This document shows, piece after piece, positions 1 through 10,500 of a DNA stretch of 64,000 nt. Every line of letters starts with the position of its first letter. Positions within the stretch are counted from its first letter, which is position 1. Source of the stretch: Oceaniovalibus sp. ACAM 378 (GTDB lineage Bacteria; Pseudomonadota; Alphaproteobacteria; Rhodobacterales; Rhodobacteraceae); assembly GCF_008085915.1 (NCBI RefSeq), contig NZ_VSJK01000018.1:1-64000 (forward strand). Reading direction: 5' to 3'. The position numbers were made by a program, and so were the translations under genes. Under the pieces are notes generated by a model that was not told the DNA's origin, made no database searches, and saw only the letters and a program-made list of their open reading frames with translations.

Positions 1-207
1 CGTCAAATACGACAAGCGCCGTTACAGAAAGCGCAACCGCCTTCTCACGCATGTAAACATGCGCTGCCAGGTAACAGATCGAGATCATGTTCGGGCGATT
101 GAAGGACTGGAGGCGCGTAGCCACGCGCTACGACCGAAGCCCCAAAGTGTTCCTCTCAGCGATCGCTCTCGCCGCAGCAGTGTTTTTTTGGTTATGAGTC
201 CAGAGCC
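1..207 (+). mobile_element. IS5-family transposase, C-terminal remnant with IS end
   Basis: The + strand encodes the end of an IS5-family (IS427-group-like) DDE transposase. Bases 2-40 read VKYDKRRYRKRNR. After an out-of-frame stretch, bases 75-197 read QIEIMFGRLKDWRR...FLSAIALAAAVFFWL and a TGA stop, the typical family C-terminus. The two blocks are in different frames, separated by about 37 extra bases (41-77) holding a 14-bp palindrome, so the gene is broken even though its 5' part lies outside the window. Bases 196-207 (gagtccagagcc) resemble the terminal inverted repeat of this IS group and are followed by TA, the usual target duplication. Family assignment is from motif recognition only. 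Confidence 0.8.
49..62. repeat. 14-bp perfect palindrome inside the IS remnant
   Basis: GCATGT-AA-ACATGC is perfectly self-complementary. It lies in the roughly 37-bp stretch that interrupts the transposase between its RKRNR and IEIMFGR motifs. It may be a footprint of a small insertion; no function is assigned. Confidence 0.5.
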
Positions 208-223
208 TAAGCGTGCGAATGGT

Positions 224-1414
224 CTAACTCTCAAAATGGCGCGACCAGATTTCTGTTCGGATATCGTCACGCGCTTGATAATTTTGGATGGCTTGCCCAA
301 GGTCGCCAACGACGTCTGTCTCTTTGTCAGCTCCGATTTCCGTCAGCCGCATCGTATACCACGCCGTTATCCCGCCCTCCGGCGCATCTGAAAACCGTGG
401 AAAGGCCGGCTCTGGCGTATGATTTTCCATCCAGAGTTCGGGAAGGGCCGGTTCAAGAACGAGCGCACGGGCCAGGCCGATTATGTCAACTGCACCGCTT
501 GTGATTGCCTCCTCTGCTTGCGCGCGCGTTTTGAAACCCCCGGTCAACATCAGAGGCTTGGATGTTACCGTTCGGGCGCGTTTGGCAAATGCGATGAAAT
601 AGGGCCCACCTCCGGCGCTGTCAGAAGCAGATTTGGCGCCGGGGAAATACGTGCCGCCGCTGATGTCGATCAGATCCACCGATGATTTGTCGAGCGCGGC
701 CACCACTTGGAGCGCGTCATCTTCGTCAAGCCCGTCTTCAAGCTGGTCGGAAGAGTTGAGCTTGACCGCAATTGGAAAATCGGGGCCGACCGCCGCACGG
801 GTGGCATCAATTGATTCAAGTAACAGCTTCATGCGGTTCGCGATTGTGCCGCCATAGCCGTCGTTGCGTTTGTTGAACAAGGGAGACAGAAACTGGCTGA
901 GCAAAAACCCGTGGGCTGCATGAATTTGCACACCTCCGAACCCGACCTCCTGCGCCAGCTTGGCGGTCTTGGCAAAGGTTAAGGGCAATTGCTGGATTTC
1001 ATCCGCCGTCATTTCTTCACACCGCAGGCCCGGCAGGTCGAGCGCGCTTGGCCCCTTGGGGGTGCTGATGGGCGCATAGGCAAGCGCGCCCGCGTGTCCG
1101 AGTTGCAGCCAAAGTTGCGCGCCGTTCTGAGCGCCATGCTCAGCAAGTTCGCGAAACTTTGACAGATCTGAATCCGGGCTGAGCACCAGATTGCCGGGCT
1201 TTTCGGCATAATCGGGCGTAGGCTGCACCTCGCCAATAATCGATACCGCCAACCCGCCTTGCGCCCAACGCTGATAGAGCCTGTTCTGCTCAGGGGTCGG
1301 ATGACCAGTGCCATCACCTAAGGAGTCCGACATCGCAGATTTCGCAATCCGGTTTTTCAAGACCACGTCGCAAGGCAGGTGGAGCGGTTGGAACAGTATT
1401 CCATTATTTTGCAT
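224..1414 (-). CDS. NADH:flavin oxidoreductase / Old Yellow Enzyme family
   Basis: Encodes a 396-residue FMN-dependent alkene reductase-like TIM barrel. Visible family marks are the substrate-binding His pair in IHAAHG (about residue 165), the following SPLFNKRNDGYGG signature, and the late FMN-phosphate segment LTGGFKTRAQAEEAI. Length is normal for single-domain OYE proteins and there is no Fe-S extension of the 2,4-dienoyl-CoA reductase type. The ATG at 1414 is supported by AGGAG eight bases upstream. The EamA permease upstream on the same strand is 126 bp away, so the two may be co-transcribed. It could be general redox metabolism or could reduce an enone; nothing ties it to the PKS cluster except proximity. 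Confidence 0.9.
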   Translation of the reverse strand: MQNNGILFQPLHLPCDVVLKNRIAKSAMSDSLGDGTGHPTPEQNRLYQRWAQGGLAVSIIGEVQPTPDYAEKPGNLVLSPDSDLSKFRELAEHGAQNGAQLWLQLGHAGALAYAPISTPKGPSALDLPGLRCEEMTADEIQQLPLTFAKTAKLAQEVGFGGVQIHAAHGFLLSQFLSPLFNKRNDGYGGTIANRMKLLLESIDATRAAVGPDFPIAVKLNSSDQLEDGLDEDDALQVVAALDKSSVDLIDISGGTYFPGAKSASDSAGGGPYFIAFAKRARTVTSKPLMLTGGFKTRAQAEEAITSGAVDIIGLARALVLEPALPELWMENHTPEPAFPRFSDAPEGGITAWYTMRLTEIGADKETDVVGDLGQAIQNYQARDDIRTEIWSRHFES

Positions 1415-1445
1415 CCGGTTGGCTCCTCTTGAATTTCATCGAATA

Positions 1446-1471
1446 CCTGCATTTCCGCGTAAACATGCAGG
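1446..1471. repeat. Inverted repeat between permease and flavin oxidoreductase
   Basis: CCTGCAT and ATGCAGG form a perfect 7-bp stem around a 12-base loop, in the 126-bp gap between two minus-strand genes. There is no T-run, so it is not a standard intrinsic terminator. It could be an mRNA processing or operator site. Confidence 0.35.
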
Positions 1472-1540
1472 GCGGCACATCACGGCAGGGTTGGGCACCA
1501 GTCCTGTCATGCTTCGATCTGCACTGAAAGAGCACCTTGA

Positions 1541-2443
1541 TCACGCATTTATAGCAGTTTCTGGGCAACGTCGCCGCGCAGGCCAGATTTCGAGGACACC
1601 TGCGCAAAGCACCAATGCGCCGCCAACAAGCTCCAACGGGGAGAGGCGCTCAGCGGCGAACACTGCGGCCGAGGCGGCACCGACGATAACCTCTGACATC
1701 AACAATAGCCCGACGCGCGCAGGTTCAAGCCGAACCGTCGCCCACATCAAACTTGCGATGGAGATGCCCCACCACAAGCCACCTGTTGCCAAAGCCCAGC
1801 CGAGCGTTTTTGCGATATCGCCGATGCCGCTTGGCAGTGGGCCGAAGATCGGTGCGAGGATCAACGCCGTCGTTGCCGCCCCAATGGCAAAGATGAATGC
1901 GGAGGGGCCTGGTGTCAGATCTGATTTAGCGCGCATACCTGTTGTGCCGATCGACCAGAGAATGCCAGCGACCAGTGCCATCCACTCTCCCGCTCCGCGC
2001 GGAAAGGGGAGCTCGCCTTCTGCGCCGAGCATCACAGCAAGCCCCGCCAAGCCCACCAGAATTGCCGCCAGTCGCAGGCGCGAAATGGGCCAGCCCATGA
2101 CGTAACGGCCGATGAGGGTGCTCCAAACCGGGGTCAGGGAGTAGAGAAGCGCGATGATGGCCACACGGCCATAAACAAAGCCGATCGAGTAAAGGGCGAA
2201 GGCAGCACCGCCCACAGCAAGCGAGGCCAGCGCAACGGGATCGGCTTGTGACAGCTGTTGTCGCCTTCGATATGCCACGGGAGAGAGCAGCGATGCAGCA
2301 GCGATGGTGATTGCCAGCGTCCCCCAAGCCCCCGTCAAGCCAAGCTCGGTCAGCGCCCTTACGGGTATCCAGTAAAACCCCCAGATAACACCGGTGACGG
2401 CGACCATGAATGTTGCCAGAAGCGGCGCTTGTTTGTCTGCCAT
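1541..2443 (-). CDS. EamA/DMT-family permease
   Basis: A 300-residue, very hydrophobic protein with about ten predicted membrane helices in two homologous halves, as in the drug/metabolite transporter EamA family. It starts MADKQAPLLATFMVAVTGVI, and the second half repeats the pattern (GEWMALVAGILWSIGTTGMR). Substrate cannot be read from sequence. It is transcribed divergently from the LysR-type regulator 110 bp away, the usual arrangement for a permease controlled by its neighbour. The oxidoreductase downstream may be in the same transcript. A role in exporting the cluster product is possible but less likely than for the EamA gene at 3660-4529. Confidence 0.88.
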   Translation of the reverse strand: MADKQAPLLATFMVAVTGVIWGFYWIPVRALTELGLTGAWGTLAITIAAASLLSPVAYRRRQQLSQADPVALASLAVGGAAFALYSIGFVYGRVAIIALLYSLTPVWSTLIGRYVMGWPISRLRLAAILVGLAGLAVMLGAEGELPFPRGAGEWMALVAGILWSIGTTGMRAKSDLTPGPSAFIFAIGAATTALILAPIFGPLPSGIGDIAKTLGWALATGGLWWGISIASLMWATVRLEPARVGLLLMSEVIVGAASAAVFAAERLSPLELVGGALVLCAGVLEIWPARRRCPETAINA

Positions 2444-2492
2444 GGACTGAATTTACCACATCATGGGGGTTAGATTTTGCGTCACCATCTTT

Positions 2493-2520
2493 TATGCTCG
2501 GGCATACTTCAAATCATTTG
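2493..2520. promoter_or_regulatory. Candidate LysR-type operator in the divergent promoter
   Basis: Between the EamA start (2443) and the LysR start (2553) lie two adjacent dyads: TATGC-N4-GCATA at 2493-2506 and CAAAT-C-ATTTG at 2510-2520. LysR-type regulators commonly bind interrupted dyads in such spacers. Function is inferred from position only. Confidence 0.4.
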
Positions 2521-2552
2521 ATCTCTCTCTGAAGGTTAGATTATCTTTCTTT

Positions 2553-3488
2553 ATGACTGACTGGATGCCTTCCCTTAACGCGCTGCGTGCTTTTGAGGCG
2601 ACAGCACGCCACCTCAGCTTCGTTCGGGCTGCGGACGAATTGCGCGTCACGCCCTCGGCGGTAAAACAGCTTGTCCGGAAATTGGAGAGTGCCCTGAACA
2701 CGCCGCTTATTGAACGGCATGGAAGTGGCTTGCGACTGACTACGGCCGGTCATGCAGGGTTGCATGACATTGGGCAAGGTTTTGACCAGATCGCTCGGGG
2801 GGTGTCGCAGATCCGAACCCATGACGATCGAAAAAGGCTGATCATTTCCGTCGAGCCGTCTTTCGCCACGGCGTGGCTTGTTCCTCGGCTCGATCGCTTT
2901 CGCAGCGCGTTCCCCGAGGTTGATGTGCTCATCGATTCCTCTCTCGCCCTTGTCGACCTCCACAGGGGTGCTGCGGATGTTGCCATCCGGTTTGGCTCGG
3001 AACCTGAGGATGGTTTGGTTGCGCAGCGGCTGTTTGATGAAGCGCTTTGCGCCTTTTGCGCCCCCTCCCTGACCCAAGGTGAGGGCGCGATCCGGTCTCT
3101 GGAAGACCTTGATCGGGTTCCGCTTATTCACTGGGACTTAGCGGGGCTGGACTGGGCCAAGGCGACGCGGGCTTGGATGGGTTGGGAGCTTTGGCTTAGT
3201 CGGCTTGGGGTTGGGCATATTGACAGCAGCCGGGGCATCAAATTCAGGGACTATAACCTCGCCGTTCAGGCGGCCATCGCGGGCCAGGGTGTCGTGCTGG
3301 GCAGCCTGCCTGTCATGCAGGATTTTGTTGCATCTGGACTTCTGGTTCGCCCTTTTCGCGAGAAAGTCGAAACGGATATTGGCTATGATCTCACGGCGAC
3401 CACGGCAGCAATTGAAAGGCCGGAAGTGCGAGACTTCATTGTCTGGGTCACGGGCGAAACAAACCAAACGAAATCTGTAATTTTTTGA
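2553..3488 (+). CDS. LysR-family transcriptional regulator
   Basis: A 311-residue regulator beginning MTDWMPSLNALRAFEATARH, with an N-terminal winged helix-turn-helix (about residues 18-60, including the RVTPSAVKQLVRKLE recognition region) and a C-terminal substrate-binding-like effector domain. The N-terminus resembles GcvA-type members. The reading frame is open 90 bases further upstream, but the ATG at 2553 is chosen because the LysR domain begins there. It probably controls the divergent EamA permease and perhaps the oxidoreductase. It is the only transcription factor in the window, so control of the PKS operon is possible but unsupported. Its stop codon touches the IS3 remnant, so the IS end sits immediately 3' of the gene. 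Confidence 0.92.
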   Translation: MTDWMPSLNALRAFEATARHLSFVRAADELRVTPSAVKQLVRKLESALNTPLIERHGSGLRLTTAGHAGLHDIGQGFDQIARGVSQIRTHDDRKRLIISVEPSFATAWLVPRLDRFRSAFPEVDVLIDSSLALVDLHRGAADVAIRFGSEPEDGLVAQRLFDEALCAFCAPSLTQGEGAIRSLEDLDRVPLIHWDLAGLDWAKATRAWMGWELWLSRLGVGHIDSSRGIKFRDYNLAVQAAIAGQGVVLGSLPVMQDFVASGLLVRPFREKVETDIGYDLTATTAAIERPEVRDFIVWVTGETNQTKSVIF

Positions 3489-3657
3489 CCGTTGGACGGC
3501 TGAGGCCATTCCAAGATGGAGGAATGGCCGAAAGTCTATTACGATTCCTATCTTGAAGCACACGCCTCATGTTTTCATGGAAAGCCTTTTCTGCTTCTTG
3601 GGGCGTGCGATATCCGATTGCGCTGTGCAGGCGTTCGATGTTGCCCGCTGTGAACGC
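3486..3657 (-). pseudogene. IS3-family transposase C-terminal remnant
   Basis: Read on the minus strand from about 3657, the sequence gives FTAGNIERLHSAIGYRTPQ followed by EAEKAFHENMRRVLQDRNR. This is the classic C-terminal end of IS3-family integrase-core transposases (the RLHSxLGYxxP motif). Everything upstream, including the DDE catalytic residues, is absent: the DMT permease stop codon lies just 3 bases away at 3660. The segment tgaccgttggacggctgag at 3486-3504 may be the IS terminal repeat, overlapping the LysR stop codon. It is a dead fragment. Confidence 0.78.
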
Positions 3658-3659
3658 AA

Positions 3660-4529
3660 TCAGTCCACGAGTTTGTCCTGATTGTGGCTGGTCGCAAGAG
3701 ACATAAAAGCGACGGCACCGATCACCGTCACGCCCGCAAGCGTTGGCAGGGCAGGGAAGCCAAGGCCGCTCGCCAGTGCTGCGAGCGTTGGAAAGACTGT
3801 CAGTACGGGCAGGATCGGGGCCGTGGACGCTATGCGCGCCGCCGCCGCACGGTCCAGAAAAAACAGAGAGACAAAGCCGACAACGCCAATCCCTGCGATC
3901 GCCAATCCATCCATCAAGTCAGGGGTCAGCCAGACCAAAGGCATGACCGGCGCAAGGGCGAGGAAGGGCACCAGCGCTGTGTAGAAGAGGTTGGCGGCGA
4001 CGGGCTCGGTCTGCAGCGAACGGGTCATTGCAACATAGATCGCGAAAGATGCGGCCATGATGAACGATCCCGTAAAAGGCAGTGGCGCCCAAGAGGGTCC
4101 GCTCCCGACAACGACGACTGCCGCAACGGAACTGAAGCAGACAAGCAGAACGGTCAAGGGGCCGGGGGCCTCGCGGTTCAGCAGCCAGCCGAAGACCAGC
4201 ATCAGCGTTGGTGCGATCCAGAACCCCGCCCAAGTCTGTTCGGCGGTCGCACCGGCGACAATGGCGCCGACAAATCCGAGCGGCATGGTCAGCATAAGCG
4301 CCGAACGAGCCAGCTGATAGCGCGGTCGCGTCGTGTGCCAGAACCGTTGCCGACGAAATACCAGTATCACCACGAAAAGGTGCACGAGATAGCGGCACCA
4401 AATGATCTGGAGCACGTTCAGAGGATTTCGAATTGCATGGCCGAACACGTCCTCGACCACGAACCAGCCAGCCGTGAAGAGCAACATGAAGATAATTGCT
4501 GACCGCGTGCCTTCCTCGTTGGTGCGCAT
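3660..4529 (-). CDS. EamA/DMT-family permease coupled to the PKS operon
   Basis: A 289-residue protein of about ten hydrophobic helices in the DMT/EamA pattern (for example IIFMLLFTAGWFVVEDVFGH near the start and LDRAAAARIASTAPILPVLT in the second half). Its ATG at 4529 directly follows the TGA of the PKS gene ending at 4530, so translation is very likely coupled and the gene is the last member of the minus-strand biosynthetic operon. That position suggests export of the product or an intermediate across the inner membrane. The family also includes metabolite and nucleotide-sugar carriers, so the substrate is unknown. Just downstream lies the IS3 remnant. Confidence 0.88.
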   Translation of the reverse strand: MRTNEEGTRSAIIFMLLFTAGWFVVEDVFGHAIRNPLNVLQIIWCRYLVHLFVVILVFRRQRFWHTTRPRYQLARSALMLTMPLGFVGAIVAGATAEQTWAGFWIAPTLMLVFGWLLNREAPGPLTVLLVCFSSVAAVVVVGSGPSWAPLPFTGSFIMAASFAIYVAMTRSLQTEPVAANLFYTALVPFLALAPVMPLVWLTPDLMDGLAIAGIGVVGFVSLFFLDRAAAARIASTAPILPVLTVFPTLAALASGLGFPALPTLAGVTVIGAVAFMSLATSHNQDKLVD

Positions 4530-7500
4530 TCAGATCTCAGCCTCCTCCCATTGGCCTTCATCGATCTTTGTGCCGTCCAACTCGGCCAGCAAAATCCCGG
4601 TAAGGTCGTTCACCGTTGGACCCTTTAGCAGGTCGCTTACCTGGACTGTTTTGCCGAGCCCGGCACGCAAACGGTTGTGAAGCTCCATCGCCATAAGCGA
4701 ATCCATTCCCAGATCCATGAGCGGGCGGTCCCTTTGGTCAATCATTCCTGGCTCCAGCGCCAGAACGCGCACGATTTGACCGGCGAGCCAATCGCCGAGC
4801 AATTTCAAATGCTCATCGGCGCCAACCGAGGTGAGCTGTGCGAGGATATCGCCGTCAGTGTCGGTGCTGGCCTGTGCCGTCTGCTTCAGGATGTCAGAAA
4901 ACAGCGGCCCTGCTTCCGCCGGTAGTTTGCTGCGGATCATGGGAACGATCCCGACCTGTGGCGATGGGCTTCCAAACAGCGCGTCCGCCAACATTTCGAC
5001 GCCCTCGTCTGGATGAATCATCTTTAGACCCATGGACGCCCAGCGTTTCTGGTGGCGATCGTCAACGTGGGCGGCCATGCCGATTTCGGCCCAACTGCCC
5101 CAATCTATGCTCAGCGCATGAAGACCCTGCGCGCGTCGCCAATGGGCAAAGGCGTCGAGAAAGCCGTTGGCGGCGGCGTAATTTGACTGGCCAGCCGCCC
5201 CCATCAGGCCGGCGCCCGAGCCAAAAACCACGAAGAAGTCGAGGTTTTGCTTTGCAGTCAGGGCGTGCAACACCCGCGCCCCATTCACCTTGGGAGCCAG
5301 TACCTTGGCAATCCGCCTTGGTGTCATGTCGGGGATCATCGCATCATCGAGAATACCGGCGGCATGTATAATGCCTCGGAGTGGCGGCAGTTTGGCTTCT
5401 GCTTCGGTTAGCAAATCCGCCATCGCGCCATGGTCCGCCACATCAACTGCGCGAGTCAGCACCGTGACGTCGGCAGTTCTGAGAGCTTCGATTTCGGGCA
5501 CGAATGGCTCGGTCTCGCCGGAGCGGCTGATCAGAATGAGATTGCGCGCGCCAGAAGCGACCAGCCACTGCGCGGTCCGCAAGCCGATACCGCGCAACCC
5601 ACCAGTAATGAGATAGCTCGCATCCGCGCGGATCCCTTCGGGCCGGGTCTGGGTCAAGACGATCTTGCCAGTGTGGTGCCCCTGCGCCATGAATCGGAAC
5701 GCATCCGCCGCCTGTTCAAGGGGCCAAGCTCTATGGCTCATCGGCGTGAGTGTTCCCTCCGCCATCGCGTCGTAGATGTCCTGCAACATGTTCCGGACCA
5801 GCCCGGAATCCGACGCCGTGATCTCGCCGAGATAGAGTTGGTGATAGATGCGGCCGGGATAATCCTTGTCGATCCGCGCCTGATCCCATTCGTCGGTCTT
5901 GCCGATCTCGACAAAACGACCGCGCTCGGCCAGCATGCCAAGACTGGCGGGGATGAATTCGCCAGCGAGTGAATTGAGAATGAAATCGACACCGGTATCA
6001 TCTGTCGCTGCCATCAGATCTTGCACAAATGACAGCGAACGGGAATCGCCCACGGCTTCGGCGCCGAGCCGAATTGCGAGCGCACGCTTTTCAGGTGAAC
6101 CGGCCGTGCCAAAAACCCGTGCCCCCAAGCTGTGCGCGATTTGCGCTGCGGCCATTCCGACACCGCCGGTGATGGCGTGGATCAGCACCTTATCGCCCGG
6201 CTTGACCTTGCCAAGCGTTTTGAGCGCATAGCCAGCCGTCAGCCAGGCAACCGGTACGGCTGCCGCTTCGGCCATGGTCAAGTGTTTTGGCTTTGCGACC
6301 ACCAGGGTCGTGTCAACAGTGACGAACGTAGCAAAACTGCGGTCGGTCATCGCCACCACCTCGGTGCCGATTACAAATTCAGTGACGCCCGGGCCCACAG
6401 CAGTGACGACACCGGCACATTCGCTCCCGAGCGGACCGGGATCGCCGGGATACATGCCGAGCGTGTTCAGGACGTCGCGAAAATTGACCCCGGTTGCCCG
6501 CACACGCAACTCTATTTGCCCCGAACCGGGGGGGACGCGCTCAACCGGCACAAACTTCAGATTTTCCAGCACGCCGCGTTCGGTGATGTCGAGAAGTACT
6601 GGCGTCTGTTGCGCGACAGGTTCGATGCGCCCGGGTGCCAGGCGCGCAGCAAAACGGGCATCGCCGCGAAAGGCCGTCTGGTCTTCGCGGTCGGGGTTGG
6701 TGAGCGCGCGAAACAACTGGTCGGCTTCGCCGTCCGAAAGCGTGGGATCAAGGTCGATCCGCACACAATGCGTTTCAGGACGCTCGGTCGCGACAACGCC
6801 GGCAAAGGCATTGACAGGTGACTGGTCCAGGTTCGGGGCCTCGCCAGCGATGGACTGGCTGCCTCGGGTCACGAACCACAGTCGTGCACCGTCAGGCGCG
6901 CCCTGCGCGAGGCAAAGCGCGGTGGCCAGAAGGTCGTCGTGTCCCGTCGCGTCAAGCGGCCAGAGATTGACGATGTCCCGCACCGCGCCGATCTCGTCGA
7001 GCAATCTGCGAACCTGAGATATGTCTCCGCCACAGAGCTGTACTTCGTCATCTCCGGCCGTGAATGTGTTTCCTTGCCGAGCGATGCAGACCTCGGCTCC
7101 GGCGGCACGCAAGCGCTGGACGAGTTGCTCGGCGGTGCCGGTTTCGTCGGCGAGTATCAGCCATTTGCCGACAGCCGATTCTGGCTGCGGCTCGGACAAC
7201 GGCGCGCTTTTCCATGTGAGATCGAACAGCCAATCACTGCGGTCCTGTGCGCCCATCATCCGGCGCAACGTGCTGCGCTTGACCCGCTGGAAACGAAAGC
7301 CGCGCGCGCTCAAGACCAAGCGGCCATCTGTGTCAAACAGGCTGAAGTCGCATTCGAGTTCGTCCGCTTTGGCGGTTTTGCGTTGCGTCAGATGGCAGAG
7401 CGTTTCGCGTGGCACCGGCGCCAACACACGACATTCGTCGATGGCGACGGGCATGAAGGCGTCGCCGCTTTCCTCGGTTTCGAACAGCAGGGCGCCAAGC

Positions 7501-10500
7501 AGTTGCGCGCAACCATCGATGAGGGACGGATGGGCGATAAATCCACTGTCAGATAAGCTGTCTGGTAAGCAAACACGGGCCCAAGCCTCGTCACCGTGGC
7601 ACCGGATTTCGCTGAGCGGGCGGAAGGCGGGGCCATACTCGACGCCGAGCGAGGCCATCCAGCCATAAAAGTGCTCTGCATCGAGGTGGCTCGCTGTCTG
7701 TGGCACATCGGGCAAGCTGACTTCTGAATGCGGCAGGCTTGCTTCGGTCAGTCCGGCCTGCATGTGCAGCCGCCAATTCGGTTCCGCGCTGTCGACAGCA
7801 GGCTGCGCGCTGTAGATCCGTATATCCCGGCGGGCCGCACCTTCGTTATTCAAGATGACCTGCATCGCAACACTGCCGTCTTCCGGCAGGATCAGACCGT
7901 CGCGGATCTCGATGTCGCGCAGGCTCACGCTTGCGGTGCCAAGCGCCTCTTTTGCCGCCCCGAATGCCATTTCGATGAATCCGGCGGCGGGGAAGGGGGC
8001 GTGGCCGTAGATGCGGTGATCGGCCAGCCAAGGTACTGTCGTGGTCCCGATGTCACTCTGGAAGACCTGAACCGGGCCGGGGTTGGACTTGCCCAGCAGT
8101 GGATGATCGCCCGACGCCCTGACCTGTGCCGGGATGTCATCAAATTCGGGCCAGTAACGCTCGCGCTGGAAGGGATAGGTGGGCAGAGCGATCCGGCTGG
8201 CCGGCAGCTTGCCGCCCTGCAGAGCGTCCCAGTTCATCGGTTGGCCCTGCACATAAAGCGTGGCTGCGGCCTCGGTGATGGCTGCGCTGTCATTGCGCCC
8301 CTTACGCAGAGAGCCGACCCAATGCGCCTTTTCGGCGCCGTCACATTGCCTGGCCATGCCAATCAGGCTGGCTGAGGGGCCGACCTCAAGGAATGACTGG
8401 AAACCGGTTTGCAATAGCGTCGCGACGGAGTCGGCGAAGCGAACCGGCTGGCTGATATGGCGGGTCCAGTAGTCGGGCGTGGCAATCTCGGGCCCAGCTA
8501 TTTGCCCGTTCAGGTTTGAGACCAGCGCAATCTGGGGATTTTCAAACCGGATGCCCGAGGCGATCTCGGCGAAACTCTCCAATATCGGATCCATCAACGG
8601 CGAATGGAAGGCATGCGAGACGGTCAATTCTTGCCCCGAGATACCAGCCTTGGCGAGCCGTTCCATTACCGTTGCCACCGTATCGCGCCGACCAGAGATG
8701 ACGGTATTTGAAGGCGTGTTCATCGCTGCGATTCCGCAGGTTGCTTCGAGGTCCTTCAGCGCGGTGCTTACTGTCTTGGCGTCAGCAAAGATCGCTGCCA
8801 TGGTCCCATCCCGCGGCAGCGCGCTCATCAAGCTTCCACGGGCCGCGATCAGGCGCAATGCATCCTCAAGTCCGAACACCCCGGCGACGCAGGCGGCGAC
8901 ATATTCGCCGATGCTGTGGCCGACAACGGCAGCAGGTTCGACCCCCCAGCTCTGCCAGAGCTTGAAGAGTGCCCATTCCACTGCGAAGAGCGCCGGTTGC
9001 GTATAGGCAGTGTCGTTCAGCATTGCCGGGTTCTTGTCGAACATCACATCAATAAGTTTATGCTCTAACTGCCCTTCCAGGGTCGCCGCGCAGGTCTCCA
9101 GCGCAGCGCGAAAAACCGGTTCGGTCTGATATAAATCCCGGGTCATGCCAGGATATTGCGATCCCTGACCGGTGAACATCATCACGACTTCGGGCGCGCT
9201 TCCGCCGGGCACGGATCCTCGCACCACGCCGATGGGAGTTTCGCCCTGCGCCACCGCGTCCAGCTTTGCGAGCGCGTCATCGCGGTTTGTCACCACGCAT
9301 GCGACCCGCCGATTCAGATGTGATCGGCCCAGCCCCAGTTCGGCAGCGGTTGCTGCGATGCTGGCATTTGGCGTCGCGCGCAGATGGCTCGCTAACTGCC
9401 CGGCCAGCGCCGCCAGTGCCTTGTCGCTGCGACCTGTCAGGGGCAGAAGCGTGCAGGCGCGTTCGACCAATGGGAGGTGCTCTGGCGGCGGCGGCGCCTC
9501 TTCGAGGATGATGTGGGCGTTGGTGCCGCTGAACCCGAACGAACTGGCTCCCGCCCTCAGTTTGCCGGACTCTGGCGCCTCCCAGGGTGTCAGCCTGACG
9601 GGTATATGGATCGGCAGTGTGTCCCAGGAGATCAGCGGGTTTGGGGTTTCGAAATGCAGGTGGGCCGGGATCTGACGATGCTGGAGCGCGAGCGCCGCCT
9701 TGATGATTCCGGCGATGCCGGCCGCGCCCTCGGTATGGCCGATATTGGTTTTGAGCGAACCAACCAACAGGGGCGTCTCGTGTGGGCGGTCGCCAAAGAC
9801 TTCACCCAGGGCGTTGATTTCGATCGGATCACCAAGCGAGGTCCCGGTACCATGCGCTTCGACGTATGAGATGTCCGAGGGCTCAAGCCCGGCGTCCTTG
9901 AGCGCGGCGCGCAGCACGGCGACCTGCGCGCGCCCGTTGGGGGCGGTGACCCCGGTGCTGCGTCCGTCTTGGTTGATCGCGCTGCCCTTGATCACCGCGA
10001 TGATCCGGTCGCCGTCGCGCTGTGCGTCGCCAAGGCGCTTCAATGCGATCATGGCGCAGCCTTCTCCGCGCACGTAACCGTCGGCCGCCGCATCGAAAGT
10101 GTGGCACTTCCCGGTGAAGGACATCATCCGCGCCCGCGACGTCAGGATTGCGCCGACTGGCGTCAACGTCAGCGTGACACCCCCCGCAAGTGCCATGTCC
10201 GCATCGCCGGAGCGCAGCGCACGGACGGCTTCGTGAACGGCGACCATCGATGAGGAGCAGGCGGTGTCGAGCGCAAAATTCGGGCCGTGCACGCCGAGGA
10301 AATAGGACAGTCGACCCGCCGCAATGGAATGAGTTGATCCGGAAGCAGCATAGGCGTCAGCAGTCCGATCGGCTTGGAATTTCGCCAAGCGCATTGCAAA
10401 ATCATGTGCGGTCATGCCGACAAATATGGCGGTCTGGCTTCCCGACAGCGACGAGGGCGCGATGCCAGCATGTTCCAGTGCCTCCCATGTGACTTCGAGC

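Noticed and set aside
53-1468. Shared 10-mer GTAAACATGC at 53-62 and 1459-1468 as a repeat pair or attachment site
   Set aside because: Too short to be meaningful in 64 kb, and no longer flanking similarity was seen.
1308-2105. 265-residue plus-strand open frame
   Set aside because: It spans the gap and runs antisense to two clear genes, with Ser/Pro/Ala-rich composition and no recognisable family.
3684-4502. 272-residue plus-strand open frame
   Set aside because: It lies opposite the EamA gene, is strongly charged and low-complexity, and is a high-GC shadow frame. Similar long antisense frames occur opposite most PKS genes, for example 15698-16705 and 58959-59963.
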